A stretch of DNA of 64,000 nt, taken from NCBI GenBank assembly GCA_951802195.1, contig OX637637.1:124001-188000 (forward strand), given 5' to 3'. The position numbers were made by a program, and so were the translations under genes. Shown in pieces: positions 35,983 through 46,365 of this stretch (position 1 is the first letter of the stretch; every line of letters starts with the position of its first letter). The notes under the pieces are model-generated. The model saw nothing but the letters and a program-made list of their open reading frames with translations, did not search any database and was not told the origin of the DNA. This DNA is from Tausonia pullulans (lineage: Eukaryota; Basidiomycota; Tremellomycetes; Cystofilobasidiales; Mrakiaceae).

Positions 35983-37476
35983 ATGTCCCCTACTCTCAAG
36001 TCCCTCTTTCCTCCTCCGACTCGCTCAGCCGTCAACGGGCCTCTCTTCATCGGCCTTAACGTCGTCCGACTATTGTCGATGACCTCGATCCTCCTCGTTG
36101 TGGCCTCCAGCTTGGTTGTCATGGTTTCGTTAGTGCCACTATGCCTCCTCCCGTCGCCCTCTCTCTCCTGCTTAACTCTGACCGGTCATCTCTCGGAATC
36201 GTTCTTCTTCTAGCGACTTCAAGGCCGTCGATGCCTGGAGGAAGGCCGGCTCACGTGAGTGGGCTGGGTTTGGTCGAGGGTCGGCGCACTTCGTCGTCTC
36301 TTGAGCAGCGGACCCCTTTCATCGATACGTCCCTTTGACAATCTGGTACTCTCCGGCCTTCAGCCTCTTCCGGTCTCTCATCCATGGAGGACGACAAAGA
36401 CATGTTTGATTGCGATACAATCAACTTTTCATGTCGGTAGTCCGGTTTTCGGCGTAATTGTTTGACGCTCTATGAACTGAGAAGCGATCTCCCTTTCATC
36501 TCTCCCAGCAATCCCCAACGTGAGGGCCGTCTCCCTCGCCTGGCCCATTCTTCGCTCACCTGATTATCTTCTCTTCAATCCCATAGCAAGCTGGGGGTCC
36601 CTTCTTCTCCGTCCTCAACAGAGTCATCGTTCTCCTCGTCTGCGTCATTCTCCTCCTCAGCGAAATCGGTGGCCCGCGCCTCGTCCGAGTCTTCTACGAG
36701 CGGTGAGCGCCAGACTCCATCGTCGACTGTCAGTCGAATCTGACTTGGATCTTCCAGCTTCCTACCCCCTCTTGGTCCTGCCTTCGGCCTCGGATTTCTC
36801 GGCTTTGCGCAGTGCTTGTGAGTTCCCTCTGCGATGACATGTTTCCCAGCCCACCGAGCTTCTCCTCCCCCTCTCTCTCAGCGTCGCCACAACTGTCCTT
36901 TCCCACCACGTCCCGCTCTTTTCTCAAATCTCTGCCTGGACCCTCTTCATTCTCGGATGCATCAACCTCTTTCTCGTAGGTCATTCCCGAGCCTTTGTAT
37001 CTCCTCGTGTGCGGCTGATCTCTCCTTTCTCCATCACTCAGGGCTACTTCTCTACCTCTCTTAAAACCCACCGCCAGATCTTCTCTTGGGAGAAACTCTC
37101 CTCGATCACCCCTCAGACCTCGTTCGCATACTCCGCCTACTCGAATCTCTCTGGCGACTCGTCCTCCTCTTCCTCCTCCTCGGACCCGGAGAAAGGCGGC
37201 CAAACGGCGAAGAAGCAGAATATCGGCGATGACGACGCAGAGGCCGCCTTCTCTCGTTCTCCGTACGTCGGCAAGATTCCCAACGTCACTTTCGGAGGAG
37301 CCGCTCGGGCGGCCGAGAAGGCCAAGGTCAAGACGGCGAAGGTGGCCAGGCCCGACGGCAGCCACGGAATACCCATTGGGGGGAGTTGGGGCGGATTTGG
37401 GAAAAAGGGCGAGAGGGAGGCGAGGATCAAGGGGTATGTCGTGAGCAAGCCGTTCAATGTCGTGCCGAAGCCCTGA
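35983..37476 (+). CDS. fungal four-helix membrane protein of unknown function
   Basis: Starts MSPTLKSLFPPPTRSAVNGP and then shows four hydrophobic segments: FIGLNVVRLLSMTSILLVVASSLVVMV, one around VLNRVIVLLVCVILLLSEIG, one around LGPAFGLGFLGFAQCL, and SAWTLFILGCINLFLG. The cytosolic tail of about 140 residues has a Ser run ([16 protein letters not shown]), an Ala/Lys-rich stretch, and ends with a Gly-rich GIPIGGSWGGFGKKG and VVSKPFNVVPKP. I recall similar small four-helix proteins in basidiomycete genomes but none with a known role. Five or six exons; the first introns are placed by frame only. Confidence 0.7.
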
Positions 37477-38209
37477 GCATGAGTGAGTCTAGCATTGGCG
37501 TGCTCGGGAGGGCGGAGAGATGCGCGATTGCTGACCATGAGTTTTCTCACACAGGGCGCCGCAGCACACTCACTCCCCTGTGTTTAACTTCACATGTGCT
37601 TTTCTCCCTCGTTCATCTCTGTCTCTTTCCTAGCCTTTCTCATCCCTTCAAGTTGTCTCCCTAATGACACGCTCAGTCTTTCGCTATCACACTCCTTTCC
37701 ACTTCATCACGACCCAACCCGGATGGTCGCTCACGCTCTCTTTTTCTTTCGCTTTCTATTCTCCCACTCATTCTGTCTGGCCGATCGATGACCACCATCT
37801 CTCATGCGCACGCAAAGAAGCGGCGACAAGAAAATCCTTTCGAGAAATCCATGATAGACGAACCGGAAAAGAGAGGAGGACAAGAACGGGGGGAAGGGGA
37901 GGAGAGCGAGACCGAGCGAGAGAACGGCAAGGGAGGAGTGAAGCAAGCGAGCGAAAGCGGAGAAAAGGCGTGATAGGGCTAAGGTGGGCCATGGGAGGCG
38001 AGTGACGTATAGAGTGCTGAAGAAGACGAAGAGAGGATAAGAGACGAGGCTGGGTGGAGGGGAGGGGAGTCGTAACGCGCGGAAGAGGCAGGATGCAAAG
38101 GGGTTAAGAGACTATTGACTGGAATGCTAAGAAGTCGAGGTGGAGGCCGAATAATGTGTGTGAGAGAGATATGCTGAAGAGGAGGCGATTTAGAAGAGGC
38201 TAAGGTCGG
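37477..38209. other. convergent 3' flanks
   Basis: Between the ends of two convergent genes. Contains a purine-rich stretch near 37870-37975. No gene seen. Confidence 0.4.
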
Positions 38210-41200
38210 TCAGGCTTGAGGCAACACCCGTTCAGGCGAACCGGCGACATTGAGCCGTTTCCTCGGCGCACTTCCCTCACCGCCCTCGAAGAACCCACTA
38301 TCATCAGCGGCTCCTCCTCCCGTGCTACCCCCACTGCTGTCCTCCCCATCAGCGATGGCAGCCTCTGCCGCCCGCTCAAGCTTGGGCTTCTTCGCCGGGC
38401 TGGCGGTGTCAACCGCGGTCGTCGCCTCCTCTCCGTTCTCCCCCTTCCGCTCAAGCACACCACCGACAATGAGCGACGAGATCCTCGAGCTCGGGCCCGG
38501 GGTCGTAGCCATGGCCATCGACGCCGGACCACCAGGCGTGCCCATCATGCTCGAGCTAGTGCCGCCGGCTGCGACGAGGCCCCAAGGCGTCTCCCTCCGC
38601 TTGCGGATGAGGCTAGCAGCGAAAAACCGCTCGTCCTCCGGCGTGCCCGCAACGTAGTCCCATCGACCAACAGCGGCGGGCGTCGCCGGGGCGAGGCCGA
38701 GGCTCCGGGTGAGGGAGAGCGACTGCGGGGAGGAGAGCTGGAAGTGCGAGGATGACGTCGGTGGGGATGAGCCAAGGTGTTGCGAGCCCGCGGTCGAGCC
38801 CCCGAAGGTCGCGCCGCCAGAGGTGAGAAGGAGACCTGGCCGCGAGGCGGAAGAAGGAGGGATAGACGAGGAAGGATGGTGATACGAGCCACCGCCACCG
38901 CCAGAAGACGTGTGGTGCGAGGACGAGGACGACTTGAAAGGCGTCCGCGTCGCCGAGATAGAGGGCGAGTAGGAGCCAAACGTCTGGCCCGTGAGCGTCT
39001 TGATGGGCGTTGGGTAGAGAGTCGGGAGCGTCGGGGCGGGGTCTCTCACAAGAGAGAGCACGCTCGCGGGTCCGACGATTCCTGCGCCGTTGGCGGGAGA
39101 GTTGATGGTAGCCTTGCTGGCCGTTGCTTTCGCTGTAAGCGTGACCGGGTCGACGCCAGACGAGTTGACTTGAGCAGAAGTTGCGACGGGGGGTTCCAGA
39201 GGACGGCGGAGGGGCATCTGAGGCGAAACGAACAAGGGCTCGTCATGCTGGTTTCGAGAGTGTGGTTGATGGGTGCTGTTCTGGGACGCCGCCGTGGAGG
39301 GCCGCCGTCGAACAGCGTCGAGGATGGTGCTTATCGGCGGACTCGACCCAAGCGCCGAGTCCGAAGGAGAGGCAGGGATCCGCTTTTTATCGCCGCCAAT
39401 GGCCTCCTCGTCCGAGTCGTACTCGTCCTCGCGGGTCCACCGGCGAGCCGTCCCGCCGACGACGGGGTGAAGTTGGAGGTGTAGCAGCTTCTGCTGCTGT
39501 TGGTGTTGCTGCGATGCCGACGGTGGCAGAGTTGGCCGGGTCTGGGTGCGGGTGTGCGGAGTCGGCGTTCCGAGGAGCGCGTTTGGCCGGTTGAGAATGC
39601 TGTTGCTGTTGCTACCGTTCGGGCCGGCGACAAAAAGAGACCCTCCAGAAGGAGCCGGCGGAGGCATCGGTGACTCCTGAATGAAGGGCGACGAGGCGCC
39701 GTCGGGAGACCGGGCCCGGCTGGCCGTCGGCGAGCGAAAAGCGCCTCCAGAGCCACCGCCGTTGCTGCGGTAAGTCGTCAGCCGGCTTTCCTGCGAAGGC
39801 GATTCCGGCAGCGCCTCCACGTGATCAAATCCCTCGTCGTCCTCGTCCTCATCCTCGTCATCGATGAGCGCCGAGCTGCTCGCACCGGCGCGGTTGTCGA
39901 GGAGCCCGCCGAGGCTGGCCGACCGGCGGTGGAGTGGCACTCCGGCGCCCGAGATGGGCCTCACGTTCGCGCCTGAAGACGAGCCGCGCCTGAACCCGCC
40001 GATAACAGGCTGCTGGGGGACGAGAGGAAAAAGCGCCTGGCGCTCGATCCGGCTTCGCTCGAGCTCGCGACGCTCCTCGCTAGCCTCATCGTCGTCATCG
40101 GCGGCGGTCGCGATAATGGCAGCCCTGCCACCGATTGCAGATTCGCCACCATCTGAGTGGTCATCTTCCTGGGCTGTGGTCGAGGGCTTAACGGGGCTGC
40201 TCTCGCCCGTCTTGAGTTGCATGAGGAGCTCTGCCGCATCGCCGTCCTTCTCGACCGAGTGCTCGATGGATGCCGCGGAGAGCGAAAGCCCACCATTGAG
40301 CGAATTGCGGTGAGAGCTCGAGGAACCCGCGGGTGAGGGCCCGCGAGGCGAGTACGAAGTCGGGTGCTGGCGGTGGTGCGGATGGTGATGAACCGGAGGG
40401 GAGTTGTAACCCCAGTGGCCGCCGCCGTTTTGCACGTCCGGCAGCCAAACGGGCGGCGTGTAGGGGTTGTAGGACCGGACCGACTCGTGAAACGCCGGCA
40501 CGAGAGGGTATGTTGAGGGCGACTGACGGCCACCAAGCTGCGATGTAGAAGTGACTCCAGTAGAAGCCGACGACCCATGGTTGGAGTCGACCCCGCTCGC
40601 CGCCGACCCAGAGCGTGTCTCCCTCTCCGTCCGCTTGGCCGCTACGCCCGCTGCCCTCGCCCGGTCGGCCTTCTGTCTCGCCGAGAGAGGCAGGAAGTCC
40701 GCCGGCTCGCGACCCACACGCTCCTCCTCCGACTCGGCCTCCTCCAGCTCGTCGTCGTCGACCGCCGCTGCCTGAGTCTTGGCAGCCTTGCGATTGACGC
40801 GCGTGCTCGGTCGAGCGGGCCTCTGAGCGGCAGGCTGAGCCTCGGGCGTCTCGGCCGGAGCCGCTCGCTTCTTGCCCTGGCCTGTAACGGCTTTGCTGTT
40901 GGGGGCCGGAGCGGCTTTCGGCTTGCCTTTGCCCTTGAACATCGAGGAAGTGGCGGTGCTGGTGGAGCTTTGGCCGGTCTCCTCCTCTTCTTCCTCCTCC
41001 TCCTCCTCCTCCAGCTCATGTTCATCCCCATCCGACTCATCCGAGGCGGGCTCTAGGGAGTCCCGGTTCTTGCCTGCACGCTTCAGAGCCCTGTGCATGC
41101 GTCAGACATGGGAAGAAATGTCAGTCTTCAAGAGCCACGTCACCTCTCCCGCCACCTTGCATGCCGAGAGAGTAAGAAGGCGGAACGACGACAAAGCTAC

Positions 41201-42691
41201 GTACCGACGCTTCGCCGCCCACTTGCGCTTGCTCTCGAGCGCCCGCTCGCGTCGCTCTTGTTCGGTCCTGGGCCTGTCTTCGTCTAGGGGAAGGGGCGGC
41301 ATATGTGTGTTAGTCCCCAGCCGTGGAGCAGGGTTCCGAGCAGGAGTCGTAAGATAGAGAGAGATCTGGATTGTCTCTGCCTCGGTTGTGAGGCCAGTCC
41401 GCAGGGCCGTCGAACGAACGGTCAACTCCAGGCAGCTCCTCGTCGACGACGCGTCATGAGAACTCTGGGTCGCCAACATCTCGAGCAAGCACAAGCTCGA
41501 GCTCAATCGCTCTTCCCTATGGGACAACGGATACAAAAAGGAGGGGAAAAGGTCGTGAAGAGTCGAGAGAAGCGAAGCGACTGACCCTTGTCCCAGCGGG
41601 TTCTCCTCGGCTGAGCGGCGAGCGGAATCCCGTGCTTGTCGCAGAGATGGCGTCTCCAGATGGACCTCGCATGCTTGCCGCGGTACACTGAGGGTAAGCA
41701 ATGGGGAAGGGGCCGGTACCGAGGGCGGAAGGGCGGGCGTGAAGGGTAGAGCGAGCAAGGCGAGACAAGCGTGAGAGGGTGGGCGGTGAGGTTGTGGGGG
41801 GGGGGGGGAAGAGTCAGTCTTTCGTCAATCTTGGCCGTTCCCTTCAGATCGTCTTTCCCGCTCGGCCTTTCCACTACACGCGCCCACGTACTCTTATCGC
41901 AGAAGCAACATTCAAAGACGGCGTCGTCGCCGGCGCCCGTCGTTGCCGGCCCAGGGTTGGGGTCAAAGAGGCGGCCCTGCTTGCCGACGATGTATTGCTT
42001 GCCGTCGACGACGCGATAGACGATGTTGACCTTCTCGCCCTTCGGCTGCCTAGCATTGGCGAGTCGCGAGCTCTTGGCCTCTGCAGAGGCCGGAGCGGGA
42101 GGTGGAGGTGGGGAAGGGTACGACGGAGGGCTGCCAGGAGCAGTAGCAGTCGAGGACAACGACCCGGCGGGCATGGATGCGGCGACGAGGCCTTGGCCAA
42201 GGTCGCCGCCGTCGCCGACAGCCGTACCGCCGTCGGCCTTGACCATACTTGCCAGCGGGTCGGCGGCCATCATCGGAACCAGACGGGGCAACGAGGACGA
42301 GGAGGGAGAAGGAAGAGGAGGGTGAGAGAAGGACGGCGCGGACGAAGCCGCTGGCAGGGCGGGATGTGGGTGAGAAGGCGGAGCGCCAGTAGCAGCGGGA
42401 GCGCCGCCAGTGCCGGCCGCCTCCTCGAGCTTGGCGGCCGACAGTTGAGAGCCCGGCATAGGGTCGGGAAAGAAGTAGAGTGGGGGCTGCTGGAGGGACG
42501 TCTCGCGAAACGGCAGAGAAGGGCGTCTTGCAGGCTGCTTGGACGGCCGCTGACTCGCGGGATCTTGGAGGTTTGGTGTGAAAGGAGTGCGGAGGCGGAG
42601 CGAGTTGCGACGCGTCGAACCCTCACTCACCTCAGCTCGCCTCACGCTTGGCCCCCTGTTCTTCCCAAAGTGAGCGGAGGCGAGGGTCCAT
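38210..42691 (-). CDS. large nuclear protein with a C2H2-type zinc finger and long low-complexity tail
   Basis: From ATG 42691 (MDPRLRSLWEEQGA) an intron leads to a Ser/Pro-rich segment, then a conserved core: KVNIVYRVVDGKQYIVGKQG, the CxxC of FECCFCDKSTWA, an intron, YRGKHARSIWRRHLCDKHGI (H-x4-H), PLAAQPRRTRWD, an intron, RPRTEQERRERALESKRKWAAKRR and an intron. The HARSIWRRHL.DKHGIPL..QPRRTRWD block is shared by fungal zinc-finger proteins. The last exon (about 960 codons) has an acidic Glu run, AT-hook-like basic patches, His/Gln/Ser-rich repeats, GRWDYVAGTPEDERFFAASLIRKRRETPWGLV near the end, and a final KRLNVAGSPERVLPQA. Likely a transcription regulator; no orthologue named. Long frames on the opposite strand are by-products. 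Confidence 0.75.
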
Positions 42692-43783
42692 GACTGCGGG
42701 AGGCCCAGGCCAGGGAGGCGTTGGTCGTATCGAGGAAGGCCACCCTTGAAAGAGAAAAAGAGAACACTGCATCAGAGATCCAGACCTGAAGATACCCAGC
42801 ATTATTGTCAAGATCCAGTAAGTCAGCGACGGCAGCAGCGCGTCATCGATAAAGCTCTGTGCCGCCTGCTCGTGCTCGGGAGCTGTTCATCTGGTGGAGC
42901 CAGTGAGTGCACCGAAACGTAGACCACGGTGTCGAGAGTACCTTCTCGCGCGCGCCGGACTGAACGAGCTGGTACTGGATGGGCATACCCATCTCAAGCC
43001 AAACTGAGGATGGCGAGCAGAGGGCGCTTCTAGCAAATGAAGACGGCAATATATCTCGAACCGGCCCAGCGCGTCAAGCGCCTCAAACTTGACCTTCTGA
43101 TGCCATGTATCCACTCCTCGCGGATGAGTCTTCTTTTCCTACAGCCCTCGGTTCATATGTGTTACGACCATCGAATCACCCGCAGCTTAGACGTGCTCTG
43201 GCTGTCGCCAATGGGAGGAAGCGGATGGGGAGAAGGGGAGCCCACTATAGCGCGCGCGCTTCCGAAAGAGGTGGGAATGGCACAAAGAAGTCAGGGAATG
43301 AAGAGGTGGGTGAAAGGAATGAAGAATGAATGGTAGGGGAAAGAGGAAGAGATAGGAGAGTTGGAAGGAGGACGAGGGAAGAATGGGATGAGGAGAACAC
43401 CAGGAACGCACCCCCACGACCAACGACCCTCATCACGACCAACACATCCAGCACCAGTATCAAGGCTGCCACCACCATCACCAACTCTGACATAGGGGAT
43501 AGGGATTCCACATAAGGAGGAGGGGAGGGGAGAGTACAGATGAGGAGGGGGGGAGGGGGGAGGGGGGAGAGGAGAGGGAAGAATGCTCAAAAAGTAAGTA
43601 AGAATATACTTATTTTGTATCTAAATCATGAGTTATACGTAGAGAACGAGGTAACCCTATGAGAGATGGTGATTCGTAGCTAGATAGAGAAAATCCCTTC
43701 GCATTGTGCAGCCAGAACGTGTCTCCTCTGAGCTGCTGTTGTCGCATCAAACCGATGTTGAGATCTTCACGTTGAGATATATT
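42692..43783. other. upstream region, purine-rich
   Basis: Promoter side of the zinc-finger gene followed by a GGA/GAG-rich stretch (43300-43580, ending in GGGAGGGGGGAGGGGGGAG). No gene recognised. Confidence 0.4.
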
Positions 43784-43785
43784 TT

Positions 43786-43887
43786 CCGAGCAACCTCGGT
43801 TCGAGTCCGGGCACTGCCTGTCTGCCTGTACGATCATGTACAAGGCACGGCGGTGTAGTATAGATGGTTAGTACACTCGGTTCTGAA
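43786..43887 (+). tRNA. permuted tRNA-Gln(CUG), copy 1
   Basis: Complete cloverleaf with its halves in swapped order. The 3' half comes first: anticodon-stem strand CCGAG (43786-43790), variable CAAC, T arm CTCGG-TTCGAGT-CCGGG (43795-43811), acceptor strand CACTGCC (43812-43818), discriminator T. A 29-nt linker (43820-43848) with its own hairpin follows. Then the 5' half: acceptor GGCGGTG (43849-43855), TA, D arm GTAT-AGATGGTTA-GTAC, A, anticodon strand CTCGG (43876-43880) and loop TTCTGAA. All stems pair: acceptor 7/7 (one G-T), D 4/4, anticodon 5/5, T 5/5. Anticodon CTG, U73 and the arm sequences match eukaryotic tRNA-Gln. B box and A box are intact but in reversed order. T5 at 43895-43899 is a Pol III terminator. 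No normal-order copy lies nearby. Confidence 0.8.
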
Positions 43888-44205
43888 GACAATCTTTTTG
43901 CCACCACTGTCGAGACGGTGGAGGAAGAGAAGACTACGGAAACACGGCGTGCTCACACCCGCTGGTAGTCGTGGCGGCAATCCATCCCATCACGCACGCG
44001 TGGCGGTGCAGGATCTCCTGCTGGTCAGGATCTCATAGGATTCTCTCGCCCGCCAGCACCTCATTCCTCGTGAAATGAAGCGTATAAAGCAGATCATACT
44101 AACTGAGGGTGGCGGAGGCGGCGGCGAAAGGTGACCAATCAACCTGCCTGATTTTCAATCGGCGTGCTCGCCCACCTCCTCGAATACACGGCAAAAGGGA
44201 TTGTC

Positions 44206-44307
44206 TTCAGAACCGAGTGTACTAACCATCTATACTACACCGCCGTGCCTTGTACATGATCGTACAGGCAGACAGGCAGTGCCCGGACTCGAACCGAGGT
44301 TGCTCGG
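44206..44307 (-). tRNA. permuted tRNA-Gln(CUG), copy 2
   Basis: Identical to copy 1 over all tRNA positions and the linker, on the opposite strand: 3' half at 44274-44307, linker, 5' half at 44206-44244 (reading downward). Immediate upstream bases are AAGATCTT instead of ATATTTT, yet the four bases next to the anticodon stem (TCTT here, TTTT in copy 1) can both pair with the AAGA that spans the end of the 5' half. This would form a short helix beyond the anticodon stem, as needed by tRNA splicing endonuclease. A TTTT terminator lies 3' (44193-44196 on the plus strand as AAAA). Confidence 0.8.
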
Positions 44308-44576
44308 AAGATCTTCGCTCATTGCAGGAAGCGGACAGAACACGGCGTCCCGTGGACACCTGGTTGTTGCGTCTTCTGCCGTGTTGACCCTAATTCAGCT
44401 AGCTAAACAGGTGGCACTGCCCGTTTTCCTCTGCGGGAAAGAGTTGTAGGCGAAGAGAGACGGCAAAAAGACACCACCGGCGTAGAAGCAACAATAGGGT
44501 AGGCAGTGGTCAAGCCGCCCTCGACTCGATCCTAGCGGGGTCACCCACCTCGTGGTCGCATGAGGGAAAAAGAAGT

Positions 44577-44660
44577 TGATCGATCAGGGACTCGAACCCC
44601 GGTATCTGGCGTTCTGAATGAACCACAAGCCAACGCCCTAACCACCTAGACTAATCGATC
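44577..44660 (-). tRNA. tRNA-His(GUG) with 11-nt intron
   Basis: Normal-order gene. Acceptor GATCGAT pairs with ATCGATC, D arm GTCT-AGGTGGTTA-GGGC, anticodon stem TTGGC with GCCAG, loop TTGTGG then an 11-nt intron and C38, variable ATAC, T arm CGGGG-TTCGAGT-CCCTG, A73. Mature length 73 nt. No encoded CCA, as in eukaryotes. T5 terminator just downstream (AAAAA at 44567-44571 on the plus strand). Confidence 0.92.
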
Positions 44661-44780
44661 ATGCATTGCGTCGCTCTGACAGTAGCTGCGTCCGAGCATA
44701 GGTGTACAACTGCCCGAAATCAAGTCGGTCCAAGAGATTGTCCCTCGTCCCTCCCCATCTGTAGACTCCCCCTCCTCCCC

Positions 44781-44855
44781 CTCCCTTACCCTCCCCTCCC
44801 TTACCCTCCCCTCCCTTACCCTCCCCTCCCTTATCCTCCCCTCCCTTACCCTCCC
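44781..44855. repeat. 15-bp minisatellite, five units
   Basis: Five consecutive copies of CTCCCTTACCCTCCC, one carrying a single T for C. The complementary strand is G-rich with regular G3 runs and could form quadruplexes. More C-rich degenerate sequence continues on both sides. Confidence 0.9.
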
Positions 44856-44869
44856 CTCCCCTCTCTGTC

Positions 44870-45180
44870 GCTGTCTCTCATAGGGCCATACCGTCAGCCA
44901 TGTCCGAATCATGACTCAGACACAAAGGGCACACCACTCCAGAGAGAGGGAGGGAGGGAGGCGTAGGAGACGAGCGACGGAGGAGGAGGAATGGGAGGGC
45001 GGAAAGGAAGGGAGAGGTGAGCATAATCGACCAGTCACACACATGCCCACCCGTCCGAACGACTTCTGCCATCCCTCTCTGGTCCTCTCCAGCCCCCAGC
45101 CATCGCCGCTGTCGCCACCGCCATCACTACTACCGCATCCTTCACTACCACCAGCACCACCCCCTGCCCAGCGTGTTGAC
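44870..45180 (+). repeat. tRNA-neighbouring repeat, copy 1
   Basis: TCACACACATGCCCACCCG at 45035-45053 and the following bases match the reverse complement of 60000-60035 with few differences. A second piece at 44870-44900 (GTCTCTCATAGGGCCATACC) matches 60167-60195 on the same strand. So both places share two blocks, one of them inverted. Both lie within 1 kb of tRNA genes. Confidence 0.45.
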
Positions 45181-45388
45181 CTTCGCACCACATGCGCGTC
45201 AGCCAATGATTGCACCCGATGATGGATCCGGGCTCTCGGATTTCGCTGTGTGTGACATCGACAAGGCCTTTGAGCTTGCTATACCGTCAAAAACGAAGGT
45301 GGCAGGACCGGGCGACGAAAATGCAAAAGGCAGGGTGGAGTTCTTACGTGGAATAATAGTGCCGATTGCAAGACGTGAAAGTGTAATC

Positions 45389-45473
45389 CACCGCTTAGCT
45401 CATCTGGTAGAGCGTGAGACTGTAACGATTGAAAGACCTCTCAAGGTGTGCGGTTCGAGTCCGCAAGCGGTGA
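45389..45473 (+). tRNA. tRNA-Tyr(GUA) with 12-nt intron
   Basis: Acceptor CACCGCT pairs with AGCGGTG (C1-G72, the eukaryotic Tyr identity pair), D arm GCTC-ATCTGGTA-GAGC, anticodon stem TGAGA with TCTCA, loop CTGTAA, intron CGATTGAAAGAC, C38, variable AGGTG, T arm TGCGG-TTCGAGT-CCGCA, A73. Mature length 73 nt. TTTT terminator at 45478-45481. Confidence 0.95.
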
Positions 45474-45650
45474 ATGGTTTTGTCACACCCTCATCCTATC
45501 TCCTCGAGAAAGAGGGGGCGGTTCTGTGATTGACGAGCTGCTGTTTGTGCGACGCGGCAACGGACAGGCGCGTCGAGGCCAGACCTTCGATCTGTCATTC
45601 TTTTTGCCCCCAACCATTATCACACTTACTGCTTTCTTCTTGTGTTCTTC

Positions 45651-46365
45651 ATGTCCAGCCCAAAGTCAACAAATCCTTCCCCTTCACCCCTTCAAACTCG
45701 TCTCCTCACCCGGTTCCCCGCCCTCCACCGACTGCACCTTCTCCATCCGTCCTTGCCGATCCCTTCCCTCGTGGCCTCCTTCGTCGTCCTCCACGAACTC
45801 ACCGCCGTCGTCCCAGCAGGCGCCATTTTCCTCGCGCTCCGACAGTCAGGCTCGGGCGAGCGCGTCGTTGGCGGATTGGCGAGCCTCGAGAGACGCGTTC
45901 GCGGGGGGGTCGATGAACACGGCGAGGGCTGGGTCGAGGGGTGGCTAAAGGAGGGCGAGGTCATGGCAGAGAAGATTGGGAGGAGGTATGGAGTGCTTGG
46001 ATTTGAGAAGAAGGGGTCCAAGGCGAAAGAGCAGGATATGGAGGGCACGCCGCTCTCCTCAACCCCCGTCGATCCAGCCGTCGTCCTCGACCCAGCGGCA
46101 GTCCGTCTGCAGGGTGTACGAGGCCAGCAGCTCGCTGGAGATGTGGCAAACGCCGTGGGAGCGTACGTGATAGTCAAGGCGAGTCGTTCCTCGCACGCCA
46201 CCATCGCTGCGTCCCTGACACCCCGACTCATCGCAGGCACTCCTCCCGCTCCGCATCGCCGGCAGTCTATGGCTCAGTCCCCCATTTGCCAAGGCATTTG
46301 TCGTCCCAATTGGACGGCTCTGGTCGCGGGCGACGGGTGGACTGAGGCGACGCCCGTATTTATGA
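45651..46365 (+). CDS. probable mitochondrial membrane protein of a fungal family
   Basis: Two exons, 45651-46178 and 46237-46365, give 218 residues. N-terminus MSSPKSTNPSPSPLQTRLLTRF is basic and Ser-rich as in a mitochondrial presequence. A hydrophobic segment with SLVASFVVLHELTAVVPAGA is followed by a charged middle part and a second amphipathic stretch, KALLPLRIAGSLWLSPPFAK, ending GLRRRPYL. The HELTA and LLPLRI signatures recall small fungal mitochondrial proteins such as Mrx11, but I am not certain. The intron has a GC donor (AAG/GCGAGT) and a TCGCAG acceptor; splicing there joins VIVK to ALLPLRI in frame. Stop in the first exon frame would otherwise follow after a non-conserved tail. 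Confidence 0.7.

Larger units (their letters stand above)
43784..44309. repeat. perfect 111-bp inverted repeat
   Basis: Arms 43784-43894 and 44199-44309 are identical in inverted orientation and contain the two permuted tRNA-Gln units. The 304-bp space between them shows no gene. Sequence similarity falls off just outside the arms, apart from a downstream T run followed by GCC in both. Confidence 0.95.

Noticed and set aside
39000-42700. Long plus-strand frames opposite the zinc-finger gene (e.g. 41779-42693, 38777-39484)
   Set aside because: Arg/Gly-rich composition typical of antisense of GC-rich Ser/Pro coding DNA; no family resemblance; the minus-strand frame has conserved motifs.
43786-43887. 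Two broken neighbouring tRNA genes or a tRNA-derived SINE instead of a permuted tRNA
   Set aside because: The halves complement each other exactly with nothing missing or duplicated, an identical second unit exists including the linker, and no poly-A, LINE-like tail or further tRNA fragments flank them. Not fully excluded without transcripts.
44781-44855. Interstitial telomere repeat
   Set aside because: The unit contains CCCTTACCCTCCC, not the CCCTAA telomere hexamer, and has a strict 15-bp period.
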